A DNA stretch of 64,000 nt from Arthrobotrys musiformis. Lineage: Eukaryota; Ascomycota; Orbiliomycetes; Orbiliales; Orbiliaceae. Location of the stretch: contig JAVHJL010000001.1 in the NCBI GenBank assembly GCA_036971715.1, positions 1,922,001 to 1,986,000 of the forward strand. The letters run 5' to 3'. Positions within the stretch are counted from its first letter, which is position 1. Every line of letters starts with the position of its first letter. The translations under genes were made by a program, and so were the position numbers. The notes beneath the pieces are model-generated. The model was not told the origin of the DNA. It ran no database searches and saw only the letters and a program-made list of their open reading frames with translations. Positions 34,201 to 46,329 of the stretch are shown piece by piece.

Positions 34201-34807
34201 TGCGAGGGGATTGGAATCCGTCGACTATGCTAAGTTGGTGGTCATTGGCTCCATAGGAGCGGGTATATTGAAATCTCGCCATCGGCTTTTGTCGAAATTT
34301 CCCAAAAGGTATGTTCGTCCATTTGGTCTGGCCGTGATCTCTTTCCTAAATTCCCGCAATATGACTTGGAGACCTTGCCTCTCCAATGCAACCTGTGAGG
34401 GTATTCACCTTGGCCCCATGCCAATTTCACGGATACAATCACGTTGGGTGACAATCAAACAAGACAGACCTCATGTCTTCCCTTCCGCGGTGCAGGCACG
34501 AAGATCCGGCACTACTGCCGTATTCCGGATTTCCAAGGCCCGTCTTCTTGTTTCTAAGCATCGATTCAATCCAGGAAAATGTGAACATTTTCAATCTTCG
34601 CATCTATGGATATGAGGGTTTCAGCAGCAAGCGCCCTTGTCAATTCCAATTCTGCCTCGTGGAGATCCGGTGTATATAAAGGGTGTCTTCCAGTCTTTCC
34701 AGGTATCTCTTTTCTTCACCATCCTCAAGCGTCATCGCTCACTAGCACTTGTGGTCTACTCATCTCCGACACGATCAAGTCCCTTCTCACCTCTCTGGCT
34801 ATTCACG
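31263..34807. other. gene-poor stretch of 3.5 kb
   Basis: No supported gene. Short frames at 31519-31728, 32097-32423 and 34184-34615 show no recognisable signature. The last few hundred bases form the cellulase promoter, with a TATA box at 34673-34680. Confidence 0.45.
34673..34680 (+). promoter_or_regulatory. TATA box of the GH5 cellulase gene
   Basis: TATATAAA lies 128 bp upstream of the cellulase ATG, in a pyrimidine-rich promoter (CTTCC, CTTTCC tracts follow). Position and sequence fit a strong inducible fungal promoter. Confidence 0.6.
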
Positions 34808-36483
34808 ATGAAATCTGATCTCATCCTTCTTGCGGCTCTTGCTGGGCTTACCCAGCGAGTCTCCGCTCAAGCTCAAGGCTACGGACAGTGCGGCGGAGTG
34901 TACGTTAATTAGCGATCATTCAATTTTATGATTTGTAGACTCTTGTTTTGCTAATATAAAATATTCAATAGTAACTGGAACGGTCCTACTTCTTGTGTCT
35001 CAGGATGGACTTGCACATAGTAAGTATTTTGAAATCACACCCTGGAACCCAGAAATACACTGCGCAATTGCATGGAACGACATCTAATTTTGATATTACA
35101 GCTCCAACCCATACTACTCCCAGTGCTTGCCAGGAGGCAACGGCGGTGGTGGTGGAAGCACAGTCACAGTCACTAGCACCATCATCCAAACCACCACTGT
35201 CCGCGTGACTACCACCAGCATCAGCACCAATTGGGAGTATGAGACCGTCACCGTCACCGAGCAAGGTGGCGAGTGTACCCCCAACCCTGTTTGCAACAGC
35301 AACAGGAAGTTCGACCTTTTCGGTGTTAATGAGGTATTTCATAAACCCACTCAATATAAATTGTACTTCGGAGATGCTAATAGCGTGCGCGTTGAATTCA
35401 TAGGCTGGTGCTGAGTTCGGAACGAAGATTCCCGGAACTTTGGGAACTGATTTCACCTGGCCAACTCATGAGAGTATCCAATACTTCCTTGACAAGGGAT
35501 TCAATGCTATTCGTGTCCCAATCTTGCTCGAGCGGTAGGTTTGATTCTTGAGTCTGATGATATTTGAGCCAAGATTCTGATAAGTGGAATTATAGTGTTG
35601 CTCCACCAGCCGATGGTCTCAAGGATCCCGCTAAGTATAACCAAGGCTATCTCTCTGGTCTCTACGGAACTATCAGCTACATCACTGCCAATGGCGGCAA
35701 GGCTAGTAAGTATCAAACATGGACATGAGAGTCGGCTGCAGAACCTCGTATTAATAATAACGCAACTAGTCATCGACGTCCACAACTTCGGCCGATACAA
35801 CGGCCAGATTCTCACCGATGTCGAGGGTTTCGGTAACTTCTGGAAGGCTCTCTCCTCTTGGACTAACTTCAATGACAACGTTATTTTCGATCTCATGAAC
35901 GAGTACCACGATATGGAGAACAGCCTCGTCTTCCAGCTCAACCAGGCCGGTATCTCTGCCATCCGTTCCAACAACATTGGCAACTTGATCCTTGTCGAGG
36001 GTAACGCATGGAGCGGTGCCTGGCACTGGGCTGACAATAACGATATGCTCAAGTACCTCACTGACTCACGCAAGAACATGGTCTTCGGTAAGCCAATACT
36101 ACCTCCGCTCTAAATAAAAGCACCAAAACGAAATTCTAACATATTACGTAGAAATGCATCAATACCTCGACTCTGATGGCTCTGGCACCAGCGAGGACTG
36201 TGTTTCTGAGACTATCGGTGCTGAAAGAGTCGAGTCCGCCACCCGCTGGTGCGAGGACAACGGCGTCAAGTGCTTCCTCGGTGAGATCGGTGCCGGCCCC
36301 AACGACGTCTGCCGCACTGCTGTCGAAGGCCTCCTCTGCTCTCTTAAGAACAGCGATGCCTGGGTCGGTGCTACTTGGTGGTCTGCTGGTCCTTGGTGGC
36401 CATCTGACTACTTCCAGAGCATCGAGCCACCAAATGGCCGTGCTGTTGAGATCTACGTCCCACTTCTTGAGTCTTTCTTGTAA
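34808..36483 (+). CDS. endo-beta-1,4-glucanase, GH5 with N-terminal CBM1
   Basis: Seven exons (34808-34899, 34972-35019, 35102-35333, 35404-35534, 35596-35705, 35770-36087 and 36152-36483; introns 61-82 nt) give 420 aa. A signal peptide (MKSDLILLAALAGLTQRVSA) leads to a complete CBM1 at about 22-59 (GYGQCGGVNWNGPTSC, WTCTYSNPYYSQCLPG), a Gly/Thr/Val-rich linker (about 60-95), and a GH5 catalytic domain with RVPILLER, DVHNFGRYNGQI, FDLMNEYHD and CFLGEIGAG. E249 is the expected acid/base and E355 the nucleophile; H313 in MHQYLDSDGSG is the conserved active-site histidine. The layout matches Trichoderma Cel5A-type subfamily 5 enzymes that cut cellulose internally. NEY replaces the more frequent NEP after the acid/base. 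The introns break the CBM1 twice, as is common in these genes. Confidence 0.95.
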
Positions 36484-36966
36484 ATTCTGTTTGCTGTTTA
36501 GGTGACAGTAAGTTATAGGTGGACGGAGGAAGCTCTGATAACGCGGATCTGGAGTACGATATGATATATATAAAGTTTTTTCTATTCTTGTATTTTTCTT
36601 TAGGGTGACCGCGAGCTGTCCCTCAGTAATTAGTCTGGAGGATGCTTTTGACACCCTATTTGGATGGTTTGAGGGGGTCTTTACTAGGGGATCGATTTTT
36701 CAACGTTTCTGTACATAAAGCAAGATTGTAAATTCTAGATTGTACATATCCATTGCCCTTGCGGCGAATGTCAAAGCCTTTCACATAAAATTGCGATAGA
36801 GTTTTATAATACAGTAATCTCGTACTCACGCCCTCTGTAGTCGAGTGTCTTAGAATCAATGATCGGAAGAAAAGCCATTAAAATATGATTACGCAGCCTG
36901 CAGCCAAAATTTAAAACCAACCGGGAGCGAGACTGATCAAATAACAATGCGATTTGTTTCAAAAAG
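36484..36966. other. intergenic stretch between convergent genes
   Basis: About 480 bp between the cellulase stop and the glycine-rich gene stop. TATATATAAAG at 36563-36575 and AT-rich sequence likely belong to the cellulase 3' end. No gene seen. Confidence 0.5.
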
Positions 36967-37266
36967 CTAACACCCACCGCCGCCGCCACCGCCGCCGTCT
37001 CCTCCTCCGCCGCCCCCACCACCTCCACCACCATCTCCACCTCCACCTCCACCACCGTCACCCCATCCGCCGCCATCACCAAACGAAAAGAACCCTCCTC
37101 CACCTCCACCAGCACCATAATGATCCCCCCCTCTCTTGTTTTTCTTCCTGTACGCTTTCCGTGCGGCGTACTTGTCGTATTGATACCCGTTTGCAGGGTT
37201 ACCGCCACCGTGGTAGCGTGCATTCGGGTAGGCCGAGCCTTGCTTTGAGGATGAGCCGAAGCACAT
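36967..37266 (-). CDS. small glycine-rich protein (MCFG N-terminus)
   Basis: A 99-codon gene read from the ATG at 37266. The longer open frame continues upstream to 37530, but the MCFGSSSKQG start resembles many short ascomycete proteins beginning MCFG, and the upstream part is basic and unlike a domain. Residues 1-45 are polar with tyrosines (ARYHGGGNPANGYQYDKYAA), then KAYRKKNKRGG, and the second half is a poly-glycine/aspartate run (GGGGDGGGGG type) ending in a terminal cysteine. The tract comes from a CCACCGCC-type plus-strand repeat. The N-terminal cysteine-containing motif could be lipidated, which would attach it to membranes; this is inference. No known function. Confidence 0.6.
   Translation of the reverse strand: MCFGSSSKQGSAYPNARYHGGGNPANGYQYDKYAARKAYRKKNKRGGDHYGAGGGGGGFFSFGDGGGWGDGGGGGGGDGGGGGGGGGGGDGGGGGGGGC
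36970..37115 (-). repeat. glycine/aspartate-coding low-complexity tract
   Basis: Plus strand is a C-rich imperfect triplet repeat (CCA/CCG/CCT) with interruptions that encode GGD and GGW. It forms the second half of the small glycine-rich protein and is prone to length change. Confidence 0.85.
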
Positions 37267-39931
37267 TTTTCCTTTTAATATTGCGCGTGCGAACGCGGAG
37301 AACAGGAGAGTCTTAAAGATTCGCCTTGTGTTGTGGAGAAGGAGGTTTTGTGTTTTAGAGTTATTGGGTTTGTGTTGTTTGTGGGATTTCTCTTCTCGGA
37401 CTCTTTCAGAGAGTTCGTGGTGTGTAACGTATTGAGCTATTTTTTGTAGCTTTAAATCGATACGGAAATCCGTAGACAATAATAGGGTGAAATATTGTCT
37501 GAATCTGCTATCGATGTTTGAATTGTTCATGCAATATGATCTGAGATGTGATTAAGGATGAAGTTATAGTGGGCACACGACACAATTCCGCCCATTTATA
37601 TATACATCGTTCTCAACCCAAACTGGTGGCCACGGGTGCAGAGCTATAGGCAAAGGTAACATTGACAGAATGTAGTACAGACATGATGGAATGATGACTG
37701 GCGGTCGTGAGGCACAGCTATTAGGCCACCCGTAAGATATTGCAAATCAACGTTATGAAGTACCGATATCCACATGACCCCACCGTGGTTATTCGGTAGG
37801 TATAACAAGGCGGATAAGCCTCGAGCCACGAGGCAAATATATACGCCAAGAACAACATGGTCGAAAGCCAAGAGCATTTCCGATATAACAAATTAAAAAG
37901 CTTCTTTCCACCACTTATACAATTATTCACCTAGTCGTTTTTAGCGTCGAAAAGATCTACGCGTGTACCAACAAGGCGGAGTTTGGTTTCTACCTAGGAT
38001 GACGTAACCGAGTTTTGTTCGTTGTATCCTTGTTTTCTATAGATCTAGATCTCAGGGGGGCTTTTTGTATGCATGCAGCTCGCCTTTCTGCAGAGTCTTT
38101 GCGGAGACGAATTTGGAGGCCTAGAGTTGCCTGGCCTGAAGGTTTTCCAAAAGTGCACGTGGAGTTCTATAGCCTCGTTGTGGCCTCGCGGGCCTTGTAG
38201 TTCTATTTTTCTAATTGTTGAAGTCAGGTTCGATGATAACTGGAATCCCTGCTGTTGATCTTCACTCTGACTAACCGTTGTTATACCTCCTGTTAGTGCA
38301 ACTTAAGCAGGGTGCGACCCCCAGACCTACAACTCCAAATACTAATACTAACAAGAATACATTGCATTGCCAACCTTCTAAAGGCCTCAAGGGATTCGGA
38401 ATATATATTATAACCTCTTTATAAATTTATCTCGTAAACCAAATGTTACAGCGGATGCTACCTACCGGGTTTTTAACCTAGCCCCCTGTATCCAGAAAAT
38501 GAATTAATTGATTGCTTTTCGTTCTCCTCGCGGTGCATCCTCGTTGCATAGGCCAGCCTGAGCTGTACTAGTATACTATGAACATTTGAGCTTACGGTTT
38601 ATAGGGCCTAGTTAGCCCATCCCGTGATATAGCCGGCTCATCCGGCTGCTTAGGAGTTACTCGCTGCCAATTAAATTTAAACCTATATATATACCGATCG
38701 TACGAGTTACAGACGGTTTTTGAAAGTCCGGTATATCGATTTGCTACACATCTAAATCAATACATGATTTATCAAAAATTGAAACTTGCGGTTCTGTTAG
38801 TAAGGGTATTGATAAATAATAAATAGCATAAGGAAGCGTAGCCATCGAGATACGAGTGACGGTAGGAAATTGGGTGTCGTAAGTGCCCAAGTTCGGTTGG
38901 ATAATGGTGTGTTGCGAAGAAGCAGATACGCCCAGGTCAGGAAGTTGCACAAGATCCAGCGTTTCATATATATACCATCGAAAAAGGCCTGGAAGCAAAG
39001 ACAACCGAATGCAGAGTTATTCCGAACACAAGCTCGAGCGGCTGTAGTAGTTCTGTTTTCGCGTTTCAAATGTGTGGATGTGAAGACGTCATCATTGACG
39101 GGAAGATCCGGTGGTGGACTGGGGCTTATTCAGCCCTGGGAGGTTTACAAACGCTTGTTTTAGGAGGGTTCCGGACCAAGCGGACCCAGTCCATTCCTGA
39201 ATTGATCAATCGGTCAACTGTGGGCCATTGATGAACTCCTAAACTTCGCAGGATCGGTACTGTTCAATTCGGGCGTGGAAACGACACATTCGTCACCACC
39301 TCGTTTAAACACCGCAACCTGCAGGTCCAAGACTTTGAAACTTACCCTTTGAACCAGGAGGCTCTTCATTTTTGTATTAATTTTCTATCGAGCCCAGCAT
39401 CTAATTATTGGTATTTCCCCGTAATATTTCTACACGGCTACAAAGCAAACGAGGGAATCAATCGAGATAATTCCCACGTTGCATCGATCATGCACGGTGG
39501 CGTTTTGTACGCGCGTTGAAGGACTCGCATGTATCTATTATAGGGTGCTACTTGCATTGTAGCAGCGATGTATACATGTATAGCCAAAATTATGTTTTTA
39601 AAGGATGGACTGTTGGATTTCATCTTCCACTGCACTTGTCATGGTGATTATTCGGTTCAAGGGACAGTTATTCTTGAGCTACAAATTCATATGATCATAC
39701 GAAGACGCCGGGTCTCGTATTCTCGAACGATTCTCGAGAAATAAATGTGCGAACGGATGTTTTGATTAAGTACAGATGTCCTTTTGTTACAGTATTATTA
39801 TACCCGCCTCTTTTGTTTCCATTAACTTCCCGCCTCGGATATACACCGGCCAGTACCGTGATCAGACTACAAAGAGTGATGCCAATTTGTTCCAGGAGTA
39901 CTCATATGCACCCTCATGAAAGTAGAGTAAA
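37267..39931. other. gene-poor stretch of 2.7 kb
   Basis: No supported gene. It contains one copy of a dispersed repeat at 38428-38450 (second copy at 57719). The left end should carry the promoter of the glycine-rich gene. Frames at 38744-39163 overlap on both strands and are not called. Confidence 0.45.
38428..38450 (+). repeat. dispersed repeat, copy 1 (second copy at 57719)
   Basis: TATCTCGTAAACCA is identical to 57720-57733, and the next bases match except for two transition differences (A/G and T/C). Loosely similar sequence (CCTTCTAAAGGCCTCAAGG versus CCTTCCAGGGCCTTAGG) precedes both. Only transitions separate the copies in the core. Confidence 0.5.
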
Positions 39932-40496
39932 TTAGATGAAGTTCTGCAAAACCCAGCCGCCAATCGCCACGCCCAAAGCACCGACAGCGACGACCCCCGT
40001 TGGTCCAGCAGCACCGGGACTAGCAGTCTGTGTGCTTGCTGTGAGAGCCTCACTGCTCGTTACAACCTGGCTTGTGGTCTGCACCCTGGTAATCACAATT
40101 CCACCGCTGGTAGTAATGATAGTGCTGAGCACCGGGATTGTTCTGGTAATTTCTCTGCTGGTGATTGTGAATGTTCTAACGCTTTCCGTGGTTTCGGTGC
40201 CAGAGGTACCGGTTTCATTTGTGGTTGCAGAGGTGGTTTCGGTGGCCGTGGTGACCGCGGCGGTGGTGGTTTGTGTGACCGCACCAGTTGCACTGGTGAG
40301 GCTTGTTAGAATGCTGGAGATGCTGGCAATGGCGCTGGAGACTTCGGATGGGACTGAAGTTGCGAAGGTTTCAGTGCGGGCTGGGGACTGTTAGTATTAA
40401 TTTAGAGATATATGGGGTGGGAATCATACTCTCGGACCGGGTAATGGTCTGAGCGGCCGCCAAAGCAACGAAGGGGAGGACGGTGAAGAACTTCAT
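39932..40496 (-). CDS. small GPI-anchored Ser/Thr-rich secreted protein
   Basis: Exon 1 40496-40430, intron 40381-40429 (49 nt, ACTAAC branch site) and exon 2 40380-39932 give 171 aa. The model keeps frame only if the acceptor is the second AG (CCCCAG), because the nearer CAG leads to a stop. It has a signal peptide (MKFFTVLPFVALAAAQ), a Thr/Ser/Val-rich body without cysteines (TSVPSEVSSAIASISSILTS, TTESVRTFTITSREITRTIP), and a C-terminal small-residue stretch PGAAGPTG followed by a hydrophobic tail, which is the expected GPI signal. It is a likely wall or plasma-membrane surface protein of the short, heavily O-glycosylated kind. There is no enzyme domain. Confidence 0.8.
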
Positions 40497-43220
40497 TTTT
40501 TGATAACGAGGGTCAAGTTGTTTAATCAAAAGACAGATACTTTGCAAGGAAAAAGCGAGCGATTGATTTTAATATAATTGAGATATTGAAAGTAAGTGAT
40601 TAAGTATTACAATCGGGATTCTGGGTTCAGGAGCAGTGAAGGAATCCGGAATGAGATGGAACGAACAGGAGAAAAGTAGGATGAAGGGTATTTATACCAC
40701 AGTTTCCCGACGGGGCTGTAGTCTTACGTTGAACTGATGCCATGGCAGTAACGTTACGTAAATCATACGAAATGGACTAAAGGATAATATCACACAACAT
40801 ACGTGATTCCCTATGGGAGTATATATCGCGCGTTTTTTGGGTCTGGGGATACCACAGATACCCCATGCCCATGTTCCGTTCTCCTGAGTACAATTCGTAT
40901 GAGCCAATCAATTGTGCAGGTTTTCTGTCCAAAGAAGAAACTAGCATGGTGCCGGGTTATAATTATGGAACTGTGTATGTAGGTGTGTCTACCCAGGTAT
41001 GCATGTATGAGCGCAAATTTCAATACATAGAAATCCCCTATATTGATCACACCTTATTAGCATAATATTAGTGTGTGGTACAAATCCGTATATTAGGGAA
41101 ATAGAACATGTGTTTCTAAAGCAAGCTAGGGGAGTGAATGTTGGGTTGTGGTTGCATGTGGGCCGGATACTGTGCAGATGGAACCTCGCTTTTTGATATT
41201 AGGAGGGCCATTCATTGGAGGAGAAGAAAGGGCAAGAGACGTAAGCTTTTTTTTTTTCAGTTGTTTTCCAACATGCATGCTTTCGAAATGTTAAATTTCA
41301 TAGTTTGGCCTCCTTCTAAGAACTTAGGTATTGACGGTTTTTTGTTTCCCCCCCCCAGACTGTGGCCGTGGGGTTAGCAATTAGATATGAAGATCGCGAG
41401 GGATAAAGGAGAAAAAAGGCCTGCGTGAGGCTGCTTTGCAACTGGACTAGCTCTTGTGTTAGTTGGAGGCAATTTTGCAATACAAGTACGTAGTTACTGT
41501 TCCAATGTTCCAAAAATGTGATTCCTTCGAGAAATGCTGGATTGTCCTGGACTTCGAGGCGCATGGCATGTAAAACCTTGGGAATCCGAAACGTAGCGCA
41601 ATGAACCACGTTGGGATGATTTTGACCCCAAATTTCTCGAGGTCCCAACATACCATATTAATATTCCGCCATGCACGGCCATGCCCATACCCATGAGAAT
41701 TGGAATTGATTCGGATTGAATGTTGGATTGACGTTATACAGGTGGTTACACACGGGATCGTTTGTTTCCTTGGCGTGGTCTTGGCATATCTGGGCATTGC
41801 TTCCTTTCCGCCATCTTCCATCTGAGGTTCTTAGGAGTTCCTTAGCTCAACATTCAACGTTCGATCCAAGCCTGTCCTTATGGGTGCTTGTTTGGTGCTT
41901 GGGCCCAGGCTCCCTTCTATGTAGCCTAGCCGGTTTATGTTAGACACCGGACTGTGTGTGTAAGTCATAGTCCGATCACACACGCAGCCCAGCTGAGGCT
42001 GTGCTGTACAGCTGTGGATTCGAATCTAGATCTAGCCCCTTGAGAATCGAACTTACTTGCCCGAGGATACATCGGTATCGCCGTTCGAAATACTCAAGTA
42101 CTCTTGTATATATATCGTCCAGTACATTACATGTATACAGCGTACTTTGGAGACCTATAAAGGAGTAGCCGTCCATAGCAAACAACTGGTGACTAGGCTA
42201 TATATATATAGCTATAGGGTTCCGGATTGTTCATTTTAATAAAATATTTAAATAGAGTTGGTCTTGCATTCGCATCGGACTTATTAGCTAGTGTTGGCTA
42301 GTTTGGGAGGTTTCCGATCTCACGGAATCGGATTTGATTCGTGCGACCTGCTGCAGATATCCGTCGACGTACATACATACACGCGCTCCCTGGTAGAATC
42401 TAAATATATCTTTGCATCATTTCATATTGAATATATACTTTGATACTAGTATCAACTCATATGATCGAGAGCATAGTATCAATAAATATCGACAGGACAT
42501 AACGAAAGCATCGATCCCTATGTCTCCTACGGATTATCTTATGTCCTTTAAATGGGACAGGGCTCCACTTCCAAGCTGGTTGACAATGTCCGCGAGCCGG
42601 GTCTCAGAAACCCACAACCCAATTCTTTCCGAAGCATGGATATGGATTTGAGACCAAGCTAGCTGAGACAAGCCCATCGGCTAGTTCCTTCGGCGCCGTG
42701 CACTGCGAGCGGTTTAACAGTGCGCTGGGCAAGCACCTTCAGGGGGAGCAATTGCTGAAGCCGTCAATAATAAAGCTCAGCCAAGTACTTCTCTAACCAC
42801 TATAAACAGCGCCTCTTGAAAGTACCGACGCCAACCACAACCACATCCACGCCGGCAGAAAAGAAGGCGCATTCATGCATGCATATGATCCATTCCAACT
42901 GGAATACTTTCTTAGTGTAATACTAAAGCTACCCCTCTTTTTTTCGTGAGGGAGAGATGGCAGCGATGTTGAGTCTTCGCGGTTCCAGCCATTCCTTGTT
43001 TCCAGTTGTCCCAAATCTACGACTCCGATTCAACCACCCACCAATAACATTCACACCTCCAACAGCTATTACTACAACCAAAAGAAGCTCGAGCCTTGTC
43101 TCAAATTCTCGAATTCCGATTAGAAGTAATTGCATTCCATTCTTCTTCTTCGGGCGCAGTTATAGCTCCATTCGGTATCAATCCAACATTACCAAGCACA
43201 CGAAGTACTGCTACTCAACT
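40497..43220. other. divergent intergenic stretch of 2.7 kb
   Basis: This lies between the small GPI gene (minus) and the O-methyltransferase gene (plus). No gene supported. Frames at 41138-41377 and 41316-41821 contain only chance reading. A run of C at 41349 and TATATA (42200-42210) are simple sequence. The part 42957-43220 is open in frame with the O-methyltransferase (see that entry). Confidence 0.4.
40689..40696 (-). promoter_or_regulatory. TATA box of the small GPI protein gene
   Basis: On the minus strand the sequence reads TATAAATA, about 195 bp upstream of the ATG at 40496. The position is plausible for a TATA element with a leader of about 160 nt. Confidence 0.5.
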
Positions 43221-44812
43221 ATGGCCTCGACTGCACCACCACCAACAGACGCCGCTGCAGCAGGGACGCCTGAATCGAGATTGCGACCCAAACTGTCGGA
43301 ACTCGCTGCAACCATATCGGCAAACGCAAAAATTGTCGAAGATTACATCGAAGCTCAGGGATTGCCCTACCCTTCGTTTGCCTCTGACGGGCCCTCGAAT
43401 TTTCCCGTTCCGCAAAATGAGGAAACCGAGAAGATCCACGAGGCCCGACAGGCGCTTTTGACAGCTTCGAAGCATATTTATGATTTGGCTACCGGACCCA
43501 ACGAGTTTTTGAGGTGGTTGGTCTGGAACGTAAGTTTTCCTCTTTATATCTATTTTTTGGTCTCTACTTCGTAATTCTATGCTGTTGTATCGTAATTTAT
43601 TTTATTCTGTTTAACTTGGTTGACATTCATTATGGTAGTACAACGATGTTTCGACGCTACATGTCATCACTACCTTCAACATCCCAGAAACCGTCCCCCT
43701 CGACGGCGAAATTTCATACGCAGAAATCGCCGAAAAATGCAAGCTTCCAGAACTCAAGATCAGACAAGTCCTCCGCCTGGCTATGACCAATCGCATTTTC
43801 TACGAGCCCCGACATGGATACGTCGCCCACACAGCTCAATCCCGACTACTTCGTGAAGACCCCCTGATGCGTAACTGGGTCAGCTACAATACTGACGATT
43901 TGGCTCCTGCGTCTCTACAAGTTGTCGAAGCTTTGAAAAAGTATCCTGAAAGCGGGGAGACAGGCGAAACGGCTTTTGCTCTTGCGCATGGGAATGAGAG
44001 TTTGTTCCAGTTTTTGGGGACAAGGCCTGAGAGAGCGAAGAGATTTGGAACTGCAATGTCGGCGTTTAGTACTGGCCAGGGTTATGCTGTTGAGCACCTT
44101 GTGAAAGGGTATGATTGGGACAAGCTGCCTAAGGATGCTACGATTGTCGACGTAAGTTTATTTTTATACAATTAATTCCTTTCCGACCGTGTAATTGAGA
44201 AACATGTTTCTAAACTATCATTTTACAGGTCGGAGGCGCGACCGGCTTCGTTTGCGTCGAACTTGCGAAAGCGCACCCAGAGTTCAAATTCATTGTTGAG
44301 GATAAAGTCAAAGCCCAATTGGAACTAGGAGAGTCTACATTAGATCCCACCCTAAAGCCGCGGTTCTCCTACATCGCCCACGATTTTTTCACCGAGCAGC
44401 CGGTTAAGGGTGCCGATGTTTATTTGATCCGTTGGTGCATGCATAATTGGTCCGATAAGTATGCTGGAATCATGATCAAGAGTTTGGTGCCGGCTTTGAA
44501 AAACGGCGCAAAAGTCATTATCAACGAATTGGCGCTGCCTGATCCAAATACAGCGAATCCGTGGGAGGAGAGAAGGATCAGGTGAGCTTTCCCTTATGAA
44601 CAAACACAAAACAATCTATATCGCATCCCAAGCTGACGTAGAACAGGACTTTGGACGTCGTCATGATGATGTGCTTGAACGCTCTCGAGCGTGAAGAAGG
44701 CGACTGGAAACGTCTCTTCGCGGAAGCAGACCCAAGGTTCCGATTTGAAGGTGCCAAACAGCCGCAGGGTTGTCTCATGAACATAGTCGAGGCAACATTT
44801 GTCGACGAGTAA
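43221..44812 (+). CDS. O-methyltransferase, class II SAM-dependent (fungal type)
   Basis: Exons 43221-43529, 43639-44151, 44229-44581 and 44647-44812 (introns 109, 77 and 65 nt) give 446 aa from MASTAPPP. The N-terminal about 230 residues form the winged-helix dimerisation part (VSTLHVITTFNIPETVPLDG, CKLPELKIRQVLRLAMTNRI). The SAM site is TIVDVGGATGFVCVELA (271-287), with Ala in place of the usual third Gly. The catalytic histidine sits in WCMHNWSDKYAG (H346), followed by the family strand VIINELALPDP. The enzyme methylates a hydroxyl on a small, often aromatic metabolite; the substrate is unknown. The open frame extends upstream to an ATG at 42957 with a basic Ser-rich lead (88 extra residues) that could direct an alternative mitochondrial form. 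The next gene is another methyltransferase. Confidence 0.9.
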
Positions 44813-46329
44813 AAATTGTGTCAGTCGGAATAAGCCGTCACAGGACAAGCCTCCAAATTTCCCTCCATCTACCCCCAAAATGACCCGTATCCTTGGTGCC
44901 GACAGATACAAGGTATTCATAATTCCTTTTTTTTTGTTCCTTTGATTTCCCCTCATCTGGAATATAGCAAGACGTTTTTGTTCTAGGTGCTGCGAAGCCT
45001 GTAAGTCATTTTTGTGTGCATCATCACGATATCACCCGTGCTGTGCCATAAATCCGCAGCTTGGAAGCTACCCTTCTCATTTTTGGACCCTAAACTTCTG
45101 AATCCGGCATTTCTCTCGTTGGAAAGCTTTGCATGAGTTAGAACCTGTTTAGCTAGCTCTGGAGCTTGTATGTAACCACGCGTCCCTGTTTTTTGACTAG
45201 ACATGAATTGGAATGACTTTTGTGGAGCTGTTATATTACAAGCGCAGCATTTTATAAATCCAATATCCGAGTGGCGACATGTGAGCATGTTCGGTTTGCT
45301 TCTTCTTCTTCTTTCGACTATTGAAACCCGGACTGATGCAAAGCCTAGTTCGAACTTGGCGCGGGAGGGCTTTCTCGCCTTGTATTTTTTTTCTCCTCAC
45401 ACAGTCCACTTAAGTATACCCACAATCTAGGCTTTTCTCGGCATTCGGATACGAAGGGCTTTGGCAAAAGGACATCTTTTAGCGCAATCTGCGGCTTGCA
45501 GGTGCATCTACACAAGCTCCTCTTTGTCCTTGAGAGGGCGTGGATGCATTGAAGTTGCAGTTTTCCAAGTGGCGGCTAGCGGGAGGGGTTTTCTTGGAGG
45601 AGATGGATGTAAAATGATCCTGGTGATAAAACGGCTGGCTGTTGGGACGAGAAGCCTTGGCTGTTTGGCCCGGGCTTTTTACTGTCTTTCTTTCTTCCCT
45701 TCCTCTTCTCTTTCTTGGAACTTTGCATTGTTCGTCGGTTTTTGCCGCTTTTTTGGGTATTTGACCCGCTGGATAATAGAGGTATTAAACGTTAAACGCC
45801 CGAAAAATACAAGACAATAAAATCAGATAAAATCGATTAATTCGAAAGAATTGGAAGCGTTCGTCGGTTTATATTTCCTGAAGTTATAAGTTACAGCATA
45901 CGTATCCCGACAAGAACACTGGTAAAGAAAGAAAGAGCCGGGTAACTAGTCCTCCACAAAGCGACCTGACATAAATTGCGTAACTTCCCACGCGAGCGCT
46001 CGGGCTTGAATAAACAGGAAAGAGGAGATATCAGGTCTCATTTCCCACGTTTCTCTGTCCTCTTCTCTTTTCCGTACTTTTGACACTTCTTTCCCCTACC
46101 TGCTATCTGAACCACATACGATCGGCGCAGCTCGACCGCCGACAAGGAATTATCCCGGTTTGCACTCCGTCGATTTGCTCGGCTGCACGAAATACGAATC
46201 CTTCCCCTTTAATTTTTCGAAAACCAACATTACTACCATCGGTCACGAATCTTGTACGCCCTTGGCTCTTGCGCCATCACCACAGCTCAGTCACAAGCTC
46301 TTAGGAGTTATTCACGACAAAAGAACTCG
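44813..46329. other. intergenic stretch between two methyltransferase genes
   Basis: About 1.5 kb, both flanking genes on the plus strand. TC-rich runs (45300-45320, 45685-45715) and the T/C-rich leader near 46030-46090 look like promoter and 5' UTR. No separate gene is supported. Confidence 0.45.

Noticed and set aside
34184..34615. 143-codon frame upstream of the cellulase
   Set aside because: No recognisable domain, no splice continuation, and it lies in the cellulase promoter region.
36954..37316. 120-codon plus-strand His/Arg-rich frame
   Set aside because: It is the complement of the glycine-coding tract (CCACCGCC repeats) with no other signature.
41980..42060. tRNA candidate around GGATTCGAATC
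   Set aside because: A T-loop-like string is present, but the remaining arms do not fold into a cloverleaf.
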